Positions 22,271 to 35,385 of a DNA stretch of 64,000 nucleotides are shown piece after piece. Under the pieces are notes generated by a model. The model was not told the origin of the DNA. It did no database searches and was given only the letters and a program-made list of their open reading frames with translations. Origin of the DNA: Lineus longissimus (Eukaryota; Nemertea; Pilidiophora; Heteronemertea; Lineidae); the NCBI RefSeq assembly GCF_910592395.1, contig NC_088321.1, positions 8,184,001 to 8,248,000 on the forward strand, in the 5' to 3' direction. Positions within the stretch are counted from its first letter, which is position 1. Every line of letters begins with the position of its first letter. Both the position numbers and the translations under genes were made by a program.

Positions 22271-25200
22271 TTTGGTAAAAAAAGTTATTTTGAATTTTGA
22301 AAACCTGGCCATAGGGGGCGTCATTCAAATTTGGAGTGAAAATGGTGGTCTTGTCTCGTCAGCCGGCCACGGAGCGATCGCAGCGCCAAATAAAGCATTT
22401 CTCTTACCACATTCACAGTGTCGGCACCTAGCGGGAAATTGCGTCATGAAAAATCGTAATTTTCGAGTCCCGCCAAAAGTATCATTTTTACGCGGGAAAT
22501 GATTTGCGCGTGTGTCGTAAACAAACATGACTGCATGAAATTGGTATCGAGGAACATTTTCACGGTTTATTTCACGAAAATCCGTGTTATACAGTATTCA
22601 CAGATTAATTCGAAATCTAGCGCGAGGTATATTTTCCCAGTATCGCCAAGTACGCTTCAAATATCTTTCCCCTTTAGAATCCTTTGATAATGTCAGCAAT
22701 CGAGCTTTTCGGCGTCCAAAGATAAAAGCGAAAGGAATCCAATGTCAAAATTTTGAGTTGGACACGCGGGTAGATTTATAGTACGATTCATCAGTTGCAA
22801 CATAGTTTCGGCGGTCACGTGATCAAAACATTGGCCGCAAGTTCAAGCTGAAGTTTGTGTTGATCATGTGTGAATTGGGGAATCTGAACAGAAATATGAG
22901 GAAACACAGAAAATATGGAGTCCAGAGACTGCTGATACTCTCATACTGTATGGTGCACATCATCATGGTGCTTTGACATTCACACAAATTTAAAAGTACT
23001 TTACCCATAGTTCTAAAAAAAATATTCTAGAAATATAAAGCACGTTTTTCTTCTTTGTTTGCCTCTAGTCTAGGCCTAGCTGTCTCAGTGTCGTCGAGTC
23101 GAGTCGAGTCAACGTAACCAATGCTCATGTAACCAACGGTTGATTATGCTGTTAATTTGTTCAGTCAGCTGCATGAAATGAATGATATAGATAGACAAGA
23201 GCATCAAAGGGAAACTATAGGCAGGAGCCAGCTTAAATATTAACAAGAACCAAGGTCCCTAACTCGGTGCATCATGACGACTGTCTCTGAGTACGAGTCG
23301 CATAATGTCTACTAATTTGATCCCCTTGCTCCTACCAACTGTCCCTCGTAAATATAAATGTAAGGGATAGGCCCCTTTCTCTGGCCCTCCAGCTGCAAGC
23401 TCCACCTACATCCCGTGTACTGTAAGTATGACAAAATGAACAGAGTACTGCGACAGAATCTTGCACACCATTGTGCCCTCTCTAAACATTTATCGGATCT
23501 GATGACAGAGAGAAGAGAAAAAAAGTGGTTTTAACTTTCTCCCTCCCAGATTTCCTTCTCACGAGACCAGAGACTGAACAGCCATCTTTATGTAACAAAA
23601 GGTTGTTACATTGTCTTTCTCAGACTATCCTCTTTGGAGACTGAACAACTAATTTACTGTCGGTGACCTCCACATTATGAGGTATTAGGTTGTGACATAT
23701 TGCTTCTGAACCTAGTCCATCTAGTACAGGACATCTGGCGTGTCTTATGACCATTGCTGTAGAAAAAGCTGCTGGAAGGTTGAAATTGTTTTCACTGAGA
23801 AAGCAAATGGAGGAAATGTGGAATGGAAGCAAAGTGTCATGAATTCATGGTTACTTCAAATTTGGCCGCTCCTGTCGTTTGAACTAAAGCAACAGTGTGG
23901 AACGACTTTCCACCATAGTCCTGCTCTTCAGAAGAGAATTCCATGTGTTAACACTGCAAGTTGGCTCTGAATACCTGATTGAGCCAATTATTGTCTGGTG
24001 TCTCAAACATACCAGTGAAGGATACCAATAAAAGATATGGCCATAGTCACTTATGGTCAACCAGAGAACGGTCTTTATCAGCAGGACTCCAAAGTTGTCC
24101 AATCAAGGAGATGATACTATTTCGTACATGGTAGTTTCTCCAGGAAATAAACATAACCTTGGGACTGTCTCCAACATTTGTCACAACGCCCGGTCACAAC
24201 CTTGACAGCGTACCACAAATGTTTATTTTGTAGCCTGGTACATGCAATATTCACATCCCATGATAACTCTCTGACATTCATAAGGTAGTGCATCTGATGG
24301 GGGACACATGACCCTCACTCCCACACTTTTTAAGTGAATCTTTATGCCATAGACAACAGATGTTTGCACAGCATGATTGGGACATATTGTACATGAACCT
24401 TAGACAATGAATCCTTGTCTTTCAAAGGGACAGAGTGTACATAATGTACAGAGCTACTACTGTCCCGGCTACTCTGTAGTTAGGCCTAAGCGAAGGTCAT
24501 TCTTAATCTGTGCCAAGCGGCTTTGAGCAGTGGTTTGCAGGAAAAAAAAGAAACCAAGCATTTTCCGAACCGTGCCAAATCTTCTCAAAATTGCCGCCTA
24601 ACATTATGTTAATGAGCAAAAAATCACGTCATCGTAGTAAGAGAATTTGCCCGAAAACGGCGCGTGGATGGAATTTAAGACCAAACCTGGCCTGAACAGT
24701 TAAGGTGGCGCAAAACTGCCCAACTTCAACTCGTGATAATTCATTGATAACAATGATTCAAACAAATATTATGGTACGGTACGATACGTATGAAGCATCT
24801 AAGTGAACTTCCCCCCCCCCCAAAAAAAATAACTGGATCATATTTCTGGATTATCCACTCCAGAAAAATGACTTTTTTGGGAAGGTAGAAAAATCACCTT
24901 GATCAATTTTATGTCAACATGCTATATCGCATCGAAGACTACACGACGAACACTAACTCTCGTTTTCCTCTCGGAAAACTCAATCACTCGTAAAGTGCAG
25001 GGACGCTTAATCGGATTACACGCTCAGTGGCGATCCCTCTCGTAAAGTCTCGAGTTCTTGAATTCCGAGACCTTTCGTCAGTTTTTCGACACCTTTCGAC
25101 AGTATAATCTATTAACCGGTAATTTGCATGTTGGTTAGCAGGGGGCGCGATAAGTCCGACACTATGATCAACGTGCTCAACATTTCCACAATGAAATGGG

Positions 25201-26136
25201 AGGCGGATTAGTTTTTGCCGTTGCCAACTATGCGCACCACAAGCAATTCATTTATCGAGTGTCCTGCGTGGACGGGCTCTCTCTCTCCTATGATATGTTG
25301 AGGACAATCGATGCGTTTATTTAACGCTTTGGCCTTTGATGATTACAAATAAGCATTGCAATTTGAATAAGCATTTTACGCATCACAAATTTATATCCTA
25401 GTTATGAAAGTCGATTATATTTGCTAGTTTTGGATTCTACCCGATCCGCATTGCAAGTGTAGGGAAAATACCCTTGGTCTCGTATTTCTTTATTACACTT
25501 CTACATGGGGAAAAGCTTATGCAATGTGTAGGTACAGTGCGAATAAATATACATTGGCATGTACATTTTTGGGATATTTCGTTTCAATACTTTCCAGACT
25601 ATTTTTATCATGAATATTTTGTTACAAGCTGTCACGTTTGGGTACTATGATCCTCACTTGGTTTTAAAAGTGTTTTTATAATCCGTTGTGGGTTGGCTCT
25701 ATTTCAAAGAGCGTAAATAATGAGTTTGTAAGCTCATAACTTTTATTTGTTTGGATGGGAAGCCATCTTGGATTGTGATCTCATGAGAGAAGGGGAGATG
25801 CAAGCACTCCAAAACTTGCATATATAATTGTTTTGGGAGGAATCAAATATTTTAAGTTGGGGGAAACTCAATGTATTTACATTTACTTGGGGGGGGGGGG
25901 GATATGTTTGATCTTTATGAATCTTCAAGTATAACATCTTTGTATAATATATTGGGTCATATGTGGTGTACCCCGCCACCTGACTAATCTATATTTAGAA
26001 AGCACATCTATCTGGTCAAAAATCATTGAGTTATTCGTTGGCACTGTGCCACTTTTGCCTGAGGGGCAGGAACTACCCAGGGGATGGTGATTTTGATCAC
26101 TAAGGTCATGCTATAACCCTTAAGCTATTTTAAAAT
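22271..26136. other. non-coding stretch; CpG-richer island near 22.3-22.8 kb
   Basis: 22310-22800 is richer in CpG than its surroundings and could be a promoter region, but no gene start could be tied to it. The 37 bp repeat recurs at 24666-24702. G-runs and C-runs occur at about 24811 and 25890. No coding frame is convincing. Confidence 0.3.
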
Positions 26137-26340
26137 ACCATGTGGGGGGGGGGGGGGAGAGTGCTAGGAGAAGTGAACGAGAGAGGCTACAGAGAAGATT
26201 AGAGAAGTTAACAGATGTAGAGAGAAGAGAATAAAGATAACATAGAAGTAAGAACAGAGAAGCGATATACTAACAGAGAAGTGCAGTTAGAGAGAGAAGA
26301 AAAGGATTTAAGAAGAGAAGATCAAGGGAGATTACAAAAG
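26137..26340 (+). repeat. polypurine tract rich in AGAGA, preceded by a G-run
   Basis: After a run of about 14 G at 26142-26157, roughly 180 bases are about 80 percent purine, built of GAGAGA, AGAGAAG and AACAGAGAAG phrases. It can form triplex or H-DNA. It has no coding content. Confidence 0.6.
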
Positions 26341-26774
26341 GGGTTTTAGGTTAAGTGTGTAAGCACATGTCAGTGGTATTATACGCCATCTTGGCATGTA
26401 CTTTATATGTATGTAATATTGCATGTGGTGAGGACCACTACTGGTAGAAGTCAAGTGAGAGCAATAAACCTAATTAGCAAGAATTTCTCTTCTAGTCAGT
26501 ATATTGTTGAGGCTGTCATTCTAAAAGAAATCAAGATCAGAGGCACTAGGTCCCTACAATATCATTCCTGGCATATGCATATATTGGCTGGCCATTTTAG
26601 CATTTCGATCCAGGGATAAGTTTTATTTTGGTTCCATATGATGGAGGGAGGCATTTTACAAACTTTAATGAAGTAATCAGGGTAGAAAAAAGGAATTTGG
26701 TTCTGGTGAATAATTATGTTTTGTTGATAAAACTAAAATTTCAAAGAATTACTGAACAAAAGTTCACTTTTCAC
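26341..26774. other. no gene seen
   Basis: AT-rich non-coding sequence between the polypurine tract and the second copy of the duplicated segment. Confidence 0.3.
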
Positions 26775-28999
26775 AGAAATTGACTCCAGAGACGTATACA
26801 AGAAGCCATATGTCAAGTTGTGGTATATTGGCATCAATCGCTTTTTCGCGTTGATTACCTTTCAAAGTGACTCAAGATCAGTAATGCCAATGTGACATTT
26901 AAGTGGTTGCTCCCCATATTTCATTGTTTCCAAACAATACATGACTTTTCAAGAGGGAACATAAAGATCAATCAGCGCTCCGAGACAATCAGGGGAAAGA
27001 TTTAGAAACGGAAAGACTCAAACCATTTCACCTATGCCTACTGGTTCTAACTTAGGGGGGCGGGAAGTTGAGAAGCACTGAGAATAGGTTGCATCTCTTG
27101 CTTTACGACACTGAGGCGAAGTATCCAAGTTATTCTTTTAAAGGAATCGGCGGCTTTTTACTGCAGTATGGGTGTTCTTCTTCTGGTTCATCAGTACACT
27201 ATATTTCTTAACGTGTTTGATGATTTTCCAATTTTTTTTCAACTTTTAGATCGTAGAAGAACGTGTTATTCGTCATTTTTAGTACGCACAAGTCCTGGTA
27301 CAAAATGCCTTTCCCGCCACGTGAGTGCGCGCCGAGATCTGAGTTCACGTCACCCCGCTATATGATGCAACGTCATTCCATTATCGTCGCAGTAGCGGGG
27401 CAATCAAACGCCATCAGCCTAGGGTAGATCAATGTATAGTGCATTGTTCCACAAAAAGATCGACACATGGAGAGCTAACTCAGAGTCAACATCGGAAACG
27501 TATGATAGTTCAGTAAGATTTTTTTTTGAATTTTTCCTTTTTGTGCACTCTGTTAATGGAAACTACCTGTGTTTTAATGTAGGATGTAACTGGGCAGCCG
27601 ACAGCTTAGTTATATTGGCCTTAATAAAACCATTGGTCCTTCAAAGAGTCAAAACCTAGACCTGCTGATAATGACTATAGGTTCTGACTATAATGCCAGT
27701 AATTTTTCGCAGCACTGTCTTGGTACAAAAATACCCAGGTTTATGTCGATGACTTCAAAAGGGCATGTCCCATTTACAATAAAATTATAGTTGTCGGCAA
27801 AAGAGGCGCTTCCTCCACATCGTTCTTGCGGCGATACGTTGTGTAGCATATCCTCTACACTTTTGGGTAAATATTCCTGTTTTTAACCATGGCCTGCCTA
27901 CACACGACAAATCAACAATAGTCAATGCTCACCAATAAGCCTTACGTTTTCTTCACCAAGGTCACATGTGTTAACCTTGTGGGTTCTCGGCTCTTTTTAC
28001 CTGGTTAGGTCGTGGTGTTTTAACCAGAGATATAGTTTTGTACCTGCTGGGGACTTTACTTAAACCTGAGCTCTAAGTATTTAACTGTTAATATCTTATT
28101 TTTTTAAGTATCATTAGGGCCCTAAATCTTCACACACCTTGTTTAAAACACCCGTCGACACAATATTATGTCATACATCGTGTACCAGAAGATCCGGTGA
28201 TCATATTCATATCCCATGACAATTGTTCCCACAATTTGATGCTCAATATCATATGACTTGTGTGATATCAAATATTGCGCTGTTGGCAGCCAGTTAATTT
28301 GACGTCAGTAACATGGCGGCACGTCTTGCAAAATCGTCGTCACCGACGGGAAAATCAGTCGTGTTTGCAGAAAGCAGATGGATAAGTCAAGCAATATTTC
28401 AAGGATGGTGCGAACATGTGTGGTTAATCATCTGAGGCCTTGGTTCGTGGTTGGGACAGCCACATCGCAACTGCTTGTCACGATCCACATTTTTTAAAGG
28501 AATAAATTGCTGCTGAATTCTATCAAAAATATCAGACCAATCAACCACTTTAGCTAATCTGTTCTCTCGATCCCGCTCATTCACCATTAGCAGATCACCT
28601 GACGATAGACTTTGCAAACATCACAAAATGAAAGTTTATGAAAAGGACTTCATGACTTGATTTTATTTTTTTGTTATGGCCACGCGTATCCTCTCTCCTG
28701 AGATCCGGCTTTTTTACTCCTATGTCGTATACAAACCCTGAGAAAAAAGGGATGGGTGGTTGTTCCGATTACTTTACACACCTTGTGTAGTTTCTGTTCA
28801 GATTTGCGATATTATTAGACAGGTCTTAATAAAATCTAAGTAGTTCCTGATGTTTTGATCTTTTGAGATACAACGATTTTATGCTGCTAAACATTCTGTT
28901 GTAGTGTTTTTGTGTCTATACGAAATAAAATAAACTTGCAGCGGGCAACGCGCGATTCAGCAAAGAGACTTCGAAAATTCAAGCTTAAAAGCGGATTTC
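26775..28999 (-). repeat. duplicated ~2.2 kb segment, copy 2
   Basis: Partner of 14588-16825 (blocks listed there). It carries an extra ~500 bp between about 27140 and 27640. The conserved minus-strand coding block lies at 27688-27879, and another, with LRCGCPNHEPRPQMINHTCS, lies within 28399-28617 and is intact in frame in this copy only. Confidence 0.7.
27688..27879 (-). pseudogene. unknown conserved coding block, copy 2
   Basis: The minus-strand frame includes LPKSVEDMLHNVSPQERCGG, then FIVNGTCPFEVIDINLGIF and VPRQCCEKLLAL, ending at a stop. It matches the copy at 15041-15222 residue for residue at more than half of positions, without frame breaks between them. A second in-frame block of the same presumed gene, 28399-28617 on the same strand, starts MQSLSSGDLLMVNERDRENR and carries the CGCP motif. 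No family is recognised. With copy 1 it suggests an old duplicated multi-exon gene or an element that carried one. Confidence 0.4.
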
Positions 29000-30664
29000 G
29001 TGTATTTTATATGTGTTATATAGAAGCTTTGATCAAAATAATAATAAAAATTCAAAACATTCCAATACCGATTGCCTGAGAAAAATTGATTGGTGTACAG
29101 CATTGCCATCAAATCGTCACTCGCGGACTGATATGGGCCTATTCGAATACAAGTTCTAAACTGGCCAGTGAAACAATATTTCCTTAAATCAATTATCAAA
29201 AAGTATATCCCTGTTATGGCCTGGCTCTGTAGATTAAGAATCCACTAAAGATTGAAGAATAAATCCACTTTCACCCATCACAGTCATGTATTTACCACAG
29301 CTGCACAGTTCAGTACGGACTATGTACCACACTTCCTCCATGAATACAAGTGTCTGCCCTGTTAATGAAAATAAAATTTCATCAACAATTGCATTGGTTG
29401 CATTTTTTCTTGGTCGCCCAATATGCTTTAAAGGATTCATAGAGAGGCGGTATTTCATTAAACATGATGAGGTGAACGAAATCGTGACGCGTTTTAGTGT
29501 GAGAATGTTGCAAAATTTGCGGCTATTCAGCTTCTCCTGCATTATACATGTAGGGTCGGCATTATATGACCCATTCTTCCTCTAGTAATACACTCTACTT
29601 ATTATTCAATCCTCGAATTTAGTCAGTCTGGATGAGGATCGATTTCCGTACTTGGTGCTTGTTATAGCCTTCCACAATTGTAGTGTTTGTAGAGGTATGG
29701 ACTATCATACTGGTTTAATCACTCGACCCAAGATATTGCCATGTGCATTATAAAGTGAAACTATCAACCTAGATCAGAAACGAGATGAAGCCGAAAGAAG
29801 ATACATGCTATCCAAAATTAGGCAGGCAGGCTGCATTGGGAATCTCTGAATGAAAAAGTGAAAGCGTCCTAACAGGCTGATTAGTGCAGATCCCTTAATA
29901 TGCAGTTCGAAGAGTTGAAGGGGGCATAGAAGAGAGGCCACTATGGCACGACATTGACGCCAATTAACACACTCACCAGAACTAGAATTCTGACACAACG
30001 GTTAAGAAACTTGATGGAACACAACCATGTGCTGTTAAAAGTACTTGTGTTCATTAAGAGCCAGTTTTTATAAGAATCAGGCGGATTTCTATTAGAGGGT
30101 GATATTATAACTGTCTAAGATTTGCCTGAACTTTTTGTTGGTGAAAGGCCTATGGGCAGATAGCAAAATCCTGAACTTCTAGGTCCAAAACGAACATGTT
30201 TTTTTCTAGGGTCTCTTGGAATGGTCACTGTTTTGACACCTGATTCAGGAGATGTTAATCGTAACGAAGCATTTTCTGTTAGGGTTCGTCTCCCCGTATG
30301 AAGCGCTCAGGATACGTATCTTCATATCCCAAGATATTTTGTTGAGCGCTTGTTAACGATGCTTCACTACATGAATGTATGCGCCTGCAAATATCTCGGC
30401 CGCGGAGATATGTTGTTAGCTCTTAAACGTTATTATCTCGCCATTATCTCGTCATGATTTTTATTGATTGCATGGTGGGCCACTGGGCGATGCGTGGTCC
30501 TCCCATCATTCGAGTCCGTATTTTTTGTCATATTTTTGTCATGGGACAAGGGCATGATCTCTTGGAGTGGTTGAGACACCAAGACAAAGTCATTAATATT
30601 CAGGACAAACACGTTTCTCGGTCGGCCATGCCTGAGGTCAATCCCCCCCCCCCCCCCCCCCTCC
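29000..30664. other. non-coding stretch
   Basis: A minus-strand frame at 29234-29542 has some coding flavour (FSLTGQTLVFMEEVWYIVRT) but no domain or splice partners. A poly-C run of about 15 bases lies at 30648-30662. Nothing else is supported. Confidence 0.3.
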
Positions 30665-31076
30665 CCTATATTGTACGCGCCGGTCACCGATCCAAAGGTT
30701 GACCGCGCTCAGCGTTGCTTAACTTCCACCGCGCCAACCACTGGGCCATAAAGGAATTCCTCATGGACGGCGGGTTAAGCCGGGCCATATACCTGGGGGT
30801 ACTACACATCATTCCCCCCCTTCGGACAGAGATGGATCGTCCTCGATCCTACTTAGCGCTTCATGCGTCTCAGTACCGAACTACAAATCCAGAGCTCGCA
30901 TCGCGTGGGAAGGTCTGCCAGATATATTGTACGCGCCGGTCACCGATCCAAAGGTTGACCGCGCTCAACGTTGCTTAACTTCCACTCTGGGGCCAACGCG
31001 CCAACCACTGGGCCATAAAGGAATTCCCTCATGGACGGCGGGTTAAGCCGGGCCATATACCTGGGGGTACTATACA
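30665..31076 (-). repeat. two tandem copies of a 5S rRNA-like (SINE-type) sequence
   Basis: The ~140 bp unit from TTGTACGCGCCGGTCACCG to CCGGGCCATATACCTGGGGG occurs at 30671-30806 and 30928-31071. Read on the minus strand it contains GAAGTTAAGCAACG, matching the 5S box A region (GAAGCTAAGCAGGG). Next come a GCGCGGTCAACCTTTGGAT segment and GATCGGTGACCGG, matching 5S box C (GATGGGAGACCGC). The 5' half of 5S is replaced by other sequence. This suggests a 5S-derived SINE or pseudogene with an internal pol III promoter. Confidence 0.5.
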
Positions 31077-31133
31077 CCCCCCACCCCATCTAGTAAATAC
31101 GGCCCTGTTTTCAACCTGGAATATGAAATTAGT

Positions 31134-32228
31134 TTTTTACCCCTGCCCCTGCCCCTGTCCCTGCCCCACTCTAGTCTCGCGAGATCCATATCAAGCGAGG
31201 GTAGGAAACGTTACGTAGCGTCGTTGAGCTGATTAACCCTGCCCCTGCCCCTGCCCAGTGTGTTGCAGACATTGTTGGCCTGACGCTGCCGGCCACGCCC
31301 AATTGTTTAGTGGCGGCAATAATCAAATGTTATCCTGTAAAAGATGGAACGCTCCACTCATCCGGGTTCGATGGGTTTTTTCCTCACCCCAACCCTTATT
31401 TTGTGTCATCAGACAGACCGGGCCCAGGAGACCGGATCACCATCCTGATCATATGTCTGACGTACCCTCCGCAATGAGGCTGTAGATGCGGGTGGAAGTG
31501 TTCTGGTGCCACAAACGTGTCTGTGAATAAGTATAAAAGCAGTCCCAGAAATAGTCCTGTCGTCTCCCCCTCCCGTCCCCTATCTCTTTTAAGCTGAAGA
31601 TGAGTGAAGCCTGTTTTAAAATCCAGACGAGTCATGACTGTCCAAGAGGGGCTCTCTTTCTGACCTACAGCGGGACCCGCAGGCATAGACCCATAAGGAC
31701 GACAATAACAACGTGTTTTCCAATCTCCCCAGCGCAGGTTGTGTGGTTATGTCTCTCTGTTACCGCTGTCAACGATTTGGCTCCGATCCTCCGCCGTCGT
31801 TTCGGTATTCTCTCCATCCACGCGCTGGTGCAGCTGTATGCTCAATAATAATTGTGCCAATAATTGTACTGCCATCATTTTTCAAGAATTTCTTGAATAT
31901 CTTGATTTTCTATTTTTTTGGCGGGATTTAAATCTGATAAGTGATGTATTTGCATTATTTTGGGCAGACCTGCCCACTACATACGGAATCAACGAACGTG
32001 CGCTTAAAAGTAGGTCGCAAAATATTACAAAGCAATTCGTTTTGAAGAAATTTTTTTGACATTAAGTCCATCTCTGTTTCGAGTGCAGCAGTAAAATGTT
32101 CTTATTTTAGTCCGGGAATTGGCCTCGCCCTCGTCAGTTAGTTAAAGAACACTAGTCTCGCGAGATTACGTCATTTGCCGGCTCTGCTGATTGACTCCAC
32201 TGATTGACATACAATGCCAATCGCATGG
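31134..32228. other. low-complexity and non-coding sequence
   Basis: CCCTGC-type repeats occur at 31140-31165 and 31236-31258, and a CTAGTCTCGCGAGAT phrase occurs at about 31172 and 32153. Short frames around 31.4-31.9 kb overlap in several phases without a domain. Confidence 0.35.
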
Positions 32229-32897
32229 GTACGGAAGCGTATTAGTGCCAAGTGAAAAAAAAAATTCTGGCATAAATGAAAAAAAAAATGTTTTTTTATC
32301 ACGTACGTACGAGTGAGTATCACGTAATAACGCGATAATTCGCGCTATCGCGTACGTACATGATACTAACGCGTAATTACGAGATAACTATGTGATAATT
32401 ACGTGATAGTTTTCTCGTAATAACGTGATAGTTATCGCGTAATAACGTGTTAGTTATCGCGTAATAACGCGTAAGTTATCTCGTAATTACGCGTTAGTTA
32501 TCGCGTAATAACGTGATAGTTATCTCGTAATTACGCGTTAGTATCACGTACGTACGCAGTAGCGTGAATTATCGCGTTATTACGTGTTAGTTATCGTGTA
32601 ATAACGTGTTAATCATCTCGTAATTACGTGTTAGTTATCGCGTAATTACGTGTTAGTTATCGCGTAATAGCGTGTTAGTTATCGCGTAATAACGCGTTAG
32701 TTATCTCGTAATTACGCGTTAGTTATCGCGTAATAACGTGATAGTTATCTCGTAATTACGCGTTAGTATCACGTACGTACGCAATAGTGCGAATTATCGC
32801 GTTATTACGTGATACTATCTCGTACGTACGTAATTTAAAAACATTCTTCATTAATACCAAAACTTTTTTTTTACTTGGCACTAATACGCATCCGTAC
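32229..32897. repeat. CpG-dense foldback element with an array of TAATTACG/TTATCGCG palindromes
   Basis: The ends are inverted repeats of about 35 bp, each reading from the outside GTACGGA.GCGTATTAGTGCC then AAGT and an A-run. The interior (about 32300-32835) is almost entirely 11-13 base units such as CGTAATAACGCG, TTAGTTATCGCG and CGTAATTACG. Inverted CACGTACGTACG blocks sit at both sides and in the middle (32544). There is no coding capacity. It is a long, near-perfect hairpin and CpG-rich despite its AT content. Confidence 0.75.
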
Positions 32898-33841
32898 ATG
32901 GGGGAGCTGATGTAACCAGCAAATCAATGTTCTTCATCCCTCCGTGATCGACCATGCCCTCGCTCTGATCATCACGGATCAACAGTTATAGATTATTAAG
33001 CATTTGCAGTAGGTAAGAAGAAATCTTTTTCGATACTGATCTCTTGTTATGTATGTAGCGTTGGCCTCCGTGTGTCGTGTCGGCGCATGCTTTCAGAGCC
33101 AGCTGTGTGTACAAAGTGCATGCATTCATCGTGTGCATTCCCATTGCCACATGGCCATTGGCATAGGGCTTTTCGAAAAAATTGCCGAAACTGGCCAAGT
33201 CAAATGACCTCAAGCAGAACACATCTTAATCCGGAAGAAGGAGACTTTGGACAATGCCATGATGGTACGCCCATTGTATGGGATTGGCCACAACAGTGGC
33301 GCGCAGTGCCATAGCATGATTGATAGACAGCCAGGGCAGGCTGCCGCATAGGCCTTAGCCACACCTAATGTCGTTTTTACGTGGCCTGCGGTTTACTGCA
33401 GTTGTGGTGATCGCAGAAGCTGCTGGAGTGGAAGTAGAATACCGGTATATGCTGCATGGCGGTGCATGCACTGCATTCTATTTTATCTTCCGACTGACAG
33501 ACATCATTGGATTCCACCTCCGAAGACACTGGTGTGATGTGTGCTCCAGGATTGGGGTGGTTGCTGAACATCTTTCTTTGGGAAAACATTGGCCTGGCAC
33601 CGTTTATGCTCCTTGGTAGAAAGCGGCAAGTCGGTATAATTGTGATTGTCTTACCGATGGAATGTAAATGAAGAAACAGTGGTGGTCTAAATCCAAAAGT
33701 TGCACAATGTAACATCCTTATTATGAGCCTCTGCTCTAGCCACTAAGCTACTGATCTATGTACTAATATATCAGCTATAATCAAATAAAATTGGTCTCTC
33801 GTATGTTTTTGTTTGTCTGGAATTAATTCCAAAGCATAAGA
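32898..33841. other. upstream region of the KDZ gene, no separate gene seen
   Basis: Short frames on both strands show no domain or splice support. A promoter and 5' UTR for the KDZ gene would be expected here, but no core promoter element is convincing. Confidence 0.35.
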
Positions 33842-34876
33842 ATGGCCAAGGAAAATAAGAGACTTTGTTTTTACCCTAGAAGACGAAAAGTATAACCAAG
33901 TTGAGGTACCATTTCCTGCACCCCATATGGTAATTCCTGGTATTGACAACAGTGCTGACAATGTGCAGCCCTGTCCTACAACATCATATGAACCAGAAGG
34001 GAATCTTCTTGACATTGAACAAACAGGTAATTTGCTTGACAAGAGGGGGCATGTGTTCTTTCTATTCTTAAACTAGGCTGTTTTTTCCATTCACTGGGAT
34101 TCAGAAAGAAAAAAAAATTCTTCGACTACTCCACTCATGATAATCATATTCTACTAAAAAATTGATTGCTGACACTCTAATATATGATTTTTGACCAGGT
34201 TTCAATTCTTTGTTGGATATTCCACTCCAGTATACAAACATTGAGTCCTCTCGAGATACCTGTCATTCGCATGTTTCACTAAAAAAATATCCATGTATTT
34301 TGAATCTGTATCCTGGCAATTTTCAAATGAAACTTAACGACCCATCCATGAATAATTTTTTCTGATTGAAACTCTCCTTGATGATATACTTAATTGCCTA
34401 TCATATCATCTCATCCCTCTCCCTGATTTTGTTTTAGCTCTAGCTTCATTGATTTCAAAATAAATGTTGTTCTACTGTAGTTGATGAGTGTTCTGAAACA
34501 CAGTATTTTTCACGCATTTATCATTACTTTAATTAAGGCGCTCTTTATTCTGGTACTTCGTCATTTGTATTTCGCGCGCTTGCATCTCTGGTACATCACT
34601 ACGTCATTCGCCATTTTAGATTCAGAGGGTCCTCGCGGATTTGTCTTCTTCTTTCGTTGGAGGGTTTTGACCTTTCTCTGTGTGAGAAACTGGATGAGAG
34701 CAACTCCAGGTATAAGATAAAATGTATAAGAATCCCCCTTGCCCTATCATGTTGGTCAATATTGAGTAAAGGGCTCATGAAACACACTTGAAAGTGATGG
34801 CTATCGATATCATTTAGATTTGTCTCGGTCAGGTTGCACGCTGATGTGTGTATTGATACATTAGGCCTATTCTTGG

Positions 34877-35385
34877 GTAACCGGAAAAACGCCGACCGAC
34901 CGACTGACCTGCCAACCTACTCATAAGTCAATGTGATATATCCAATCCACGATAGCAGGTCATATGAAATGAAATTGTAAACAAGCGCACGTAAGCTGGT
35001 CGAATGACAACAAATGCATGTTGCGCGTTGCAGTTCATGCATTGCATCGGTCGAGACACTCGAGTAGAAAAACTACAGTGCATATACTAGGCCCAAATCA
35101 TGTTTTTATATCCACCGACCATGTAGACAAAGCATATCTTTAGAGTATCGTTATCAGTTCCTTACCGCGTGGGCTCGTTTTCCCGGTATAATTGACTGGA
35201 GATGCTGCTGTCAGACACGTCGGACTCCATCACGTCCATTGCGCTGGGCACTACACAGATACATGTGCTATAGAGAAGCGAAAGGGATACTGCATATGAC
35301 GGTAGGTTGGCAGGTCAGTCGGTCGGTCGGTCGGTCAGTCGGTCAGTCGGTCGGTCGGTCGGTCGGTCGGCGTTTTTCCGGTTAC
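34877..35385. mobile_element. 509 bp MITE with TIRs and an 11 bp target duplication
   Basis: The left arm 34877-34920 (GTAACCGGAAAAACGCCGAC and on to GCCAACCTAC) is the inverse of the right arm 35302-35385, apart from expansion of a GGTC/GGTCA microsatellite in the right arm. Both flanks are CCTATTCTTGG (34866-34876 and 35386-35396). An 8-11 bp duplication with TIRs fits a Mutator-like or hAT-like non-autonomous element. It lies in the intron before the cysteine-cluster exon of the KDZ gene. Confidence 0.85.

Noticed and set aside
30433-30702. Overlapping glycine/proline-rich frames on both strands
   Set aside because: They depend on the poly-C run at 30648-30662 and the 5S-like repeat.
31396-32059. 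Several overlapping frames near 31.4-32.0 kb
   Set aside because: Open in three phases and both strands with no domain or splice support; consistent with chance.
32300-32835. CRISPR-like array of short repeats
   Set aside because: The units are contiguous palindromes of one family with no unique spacers and sit inside a TIR-bounded eukaryotic element.
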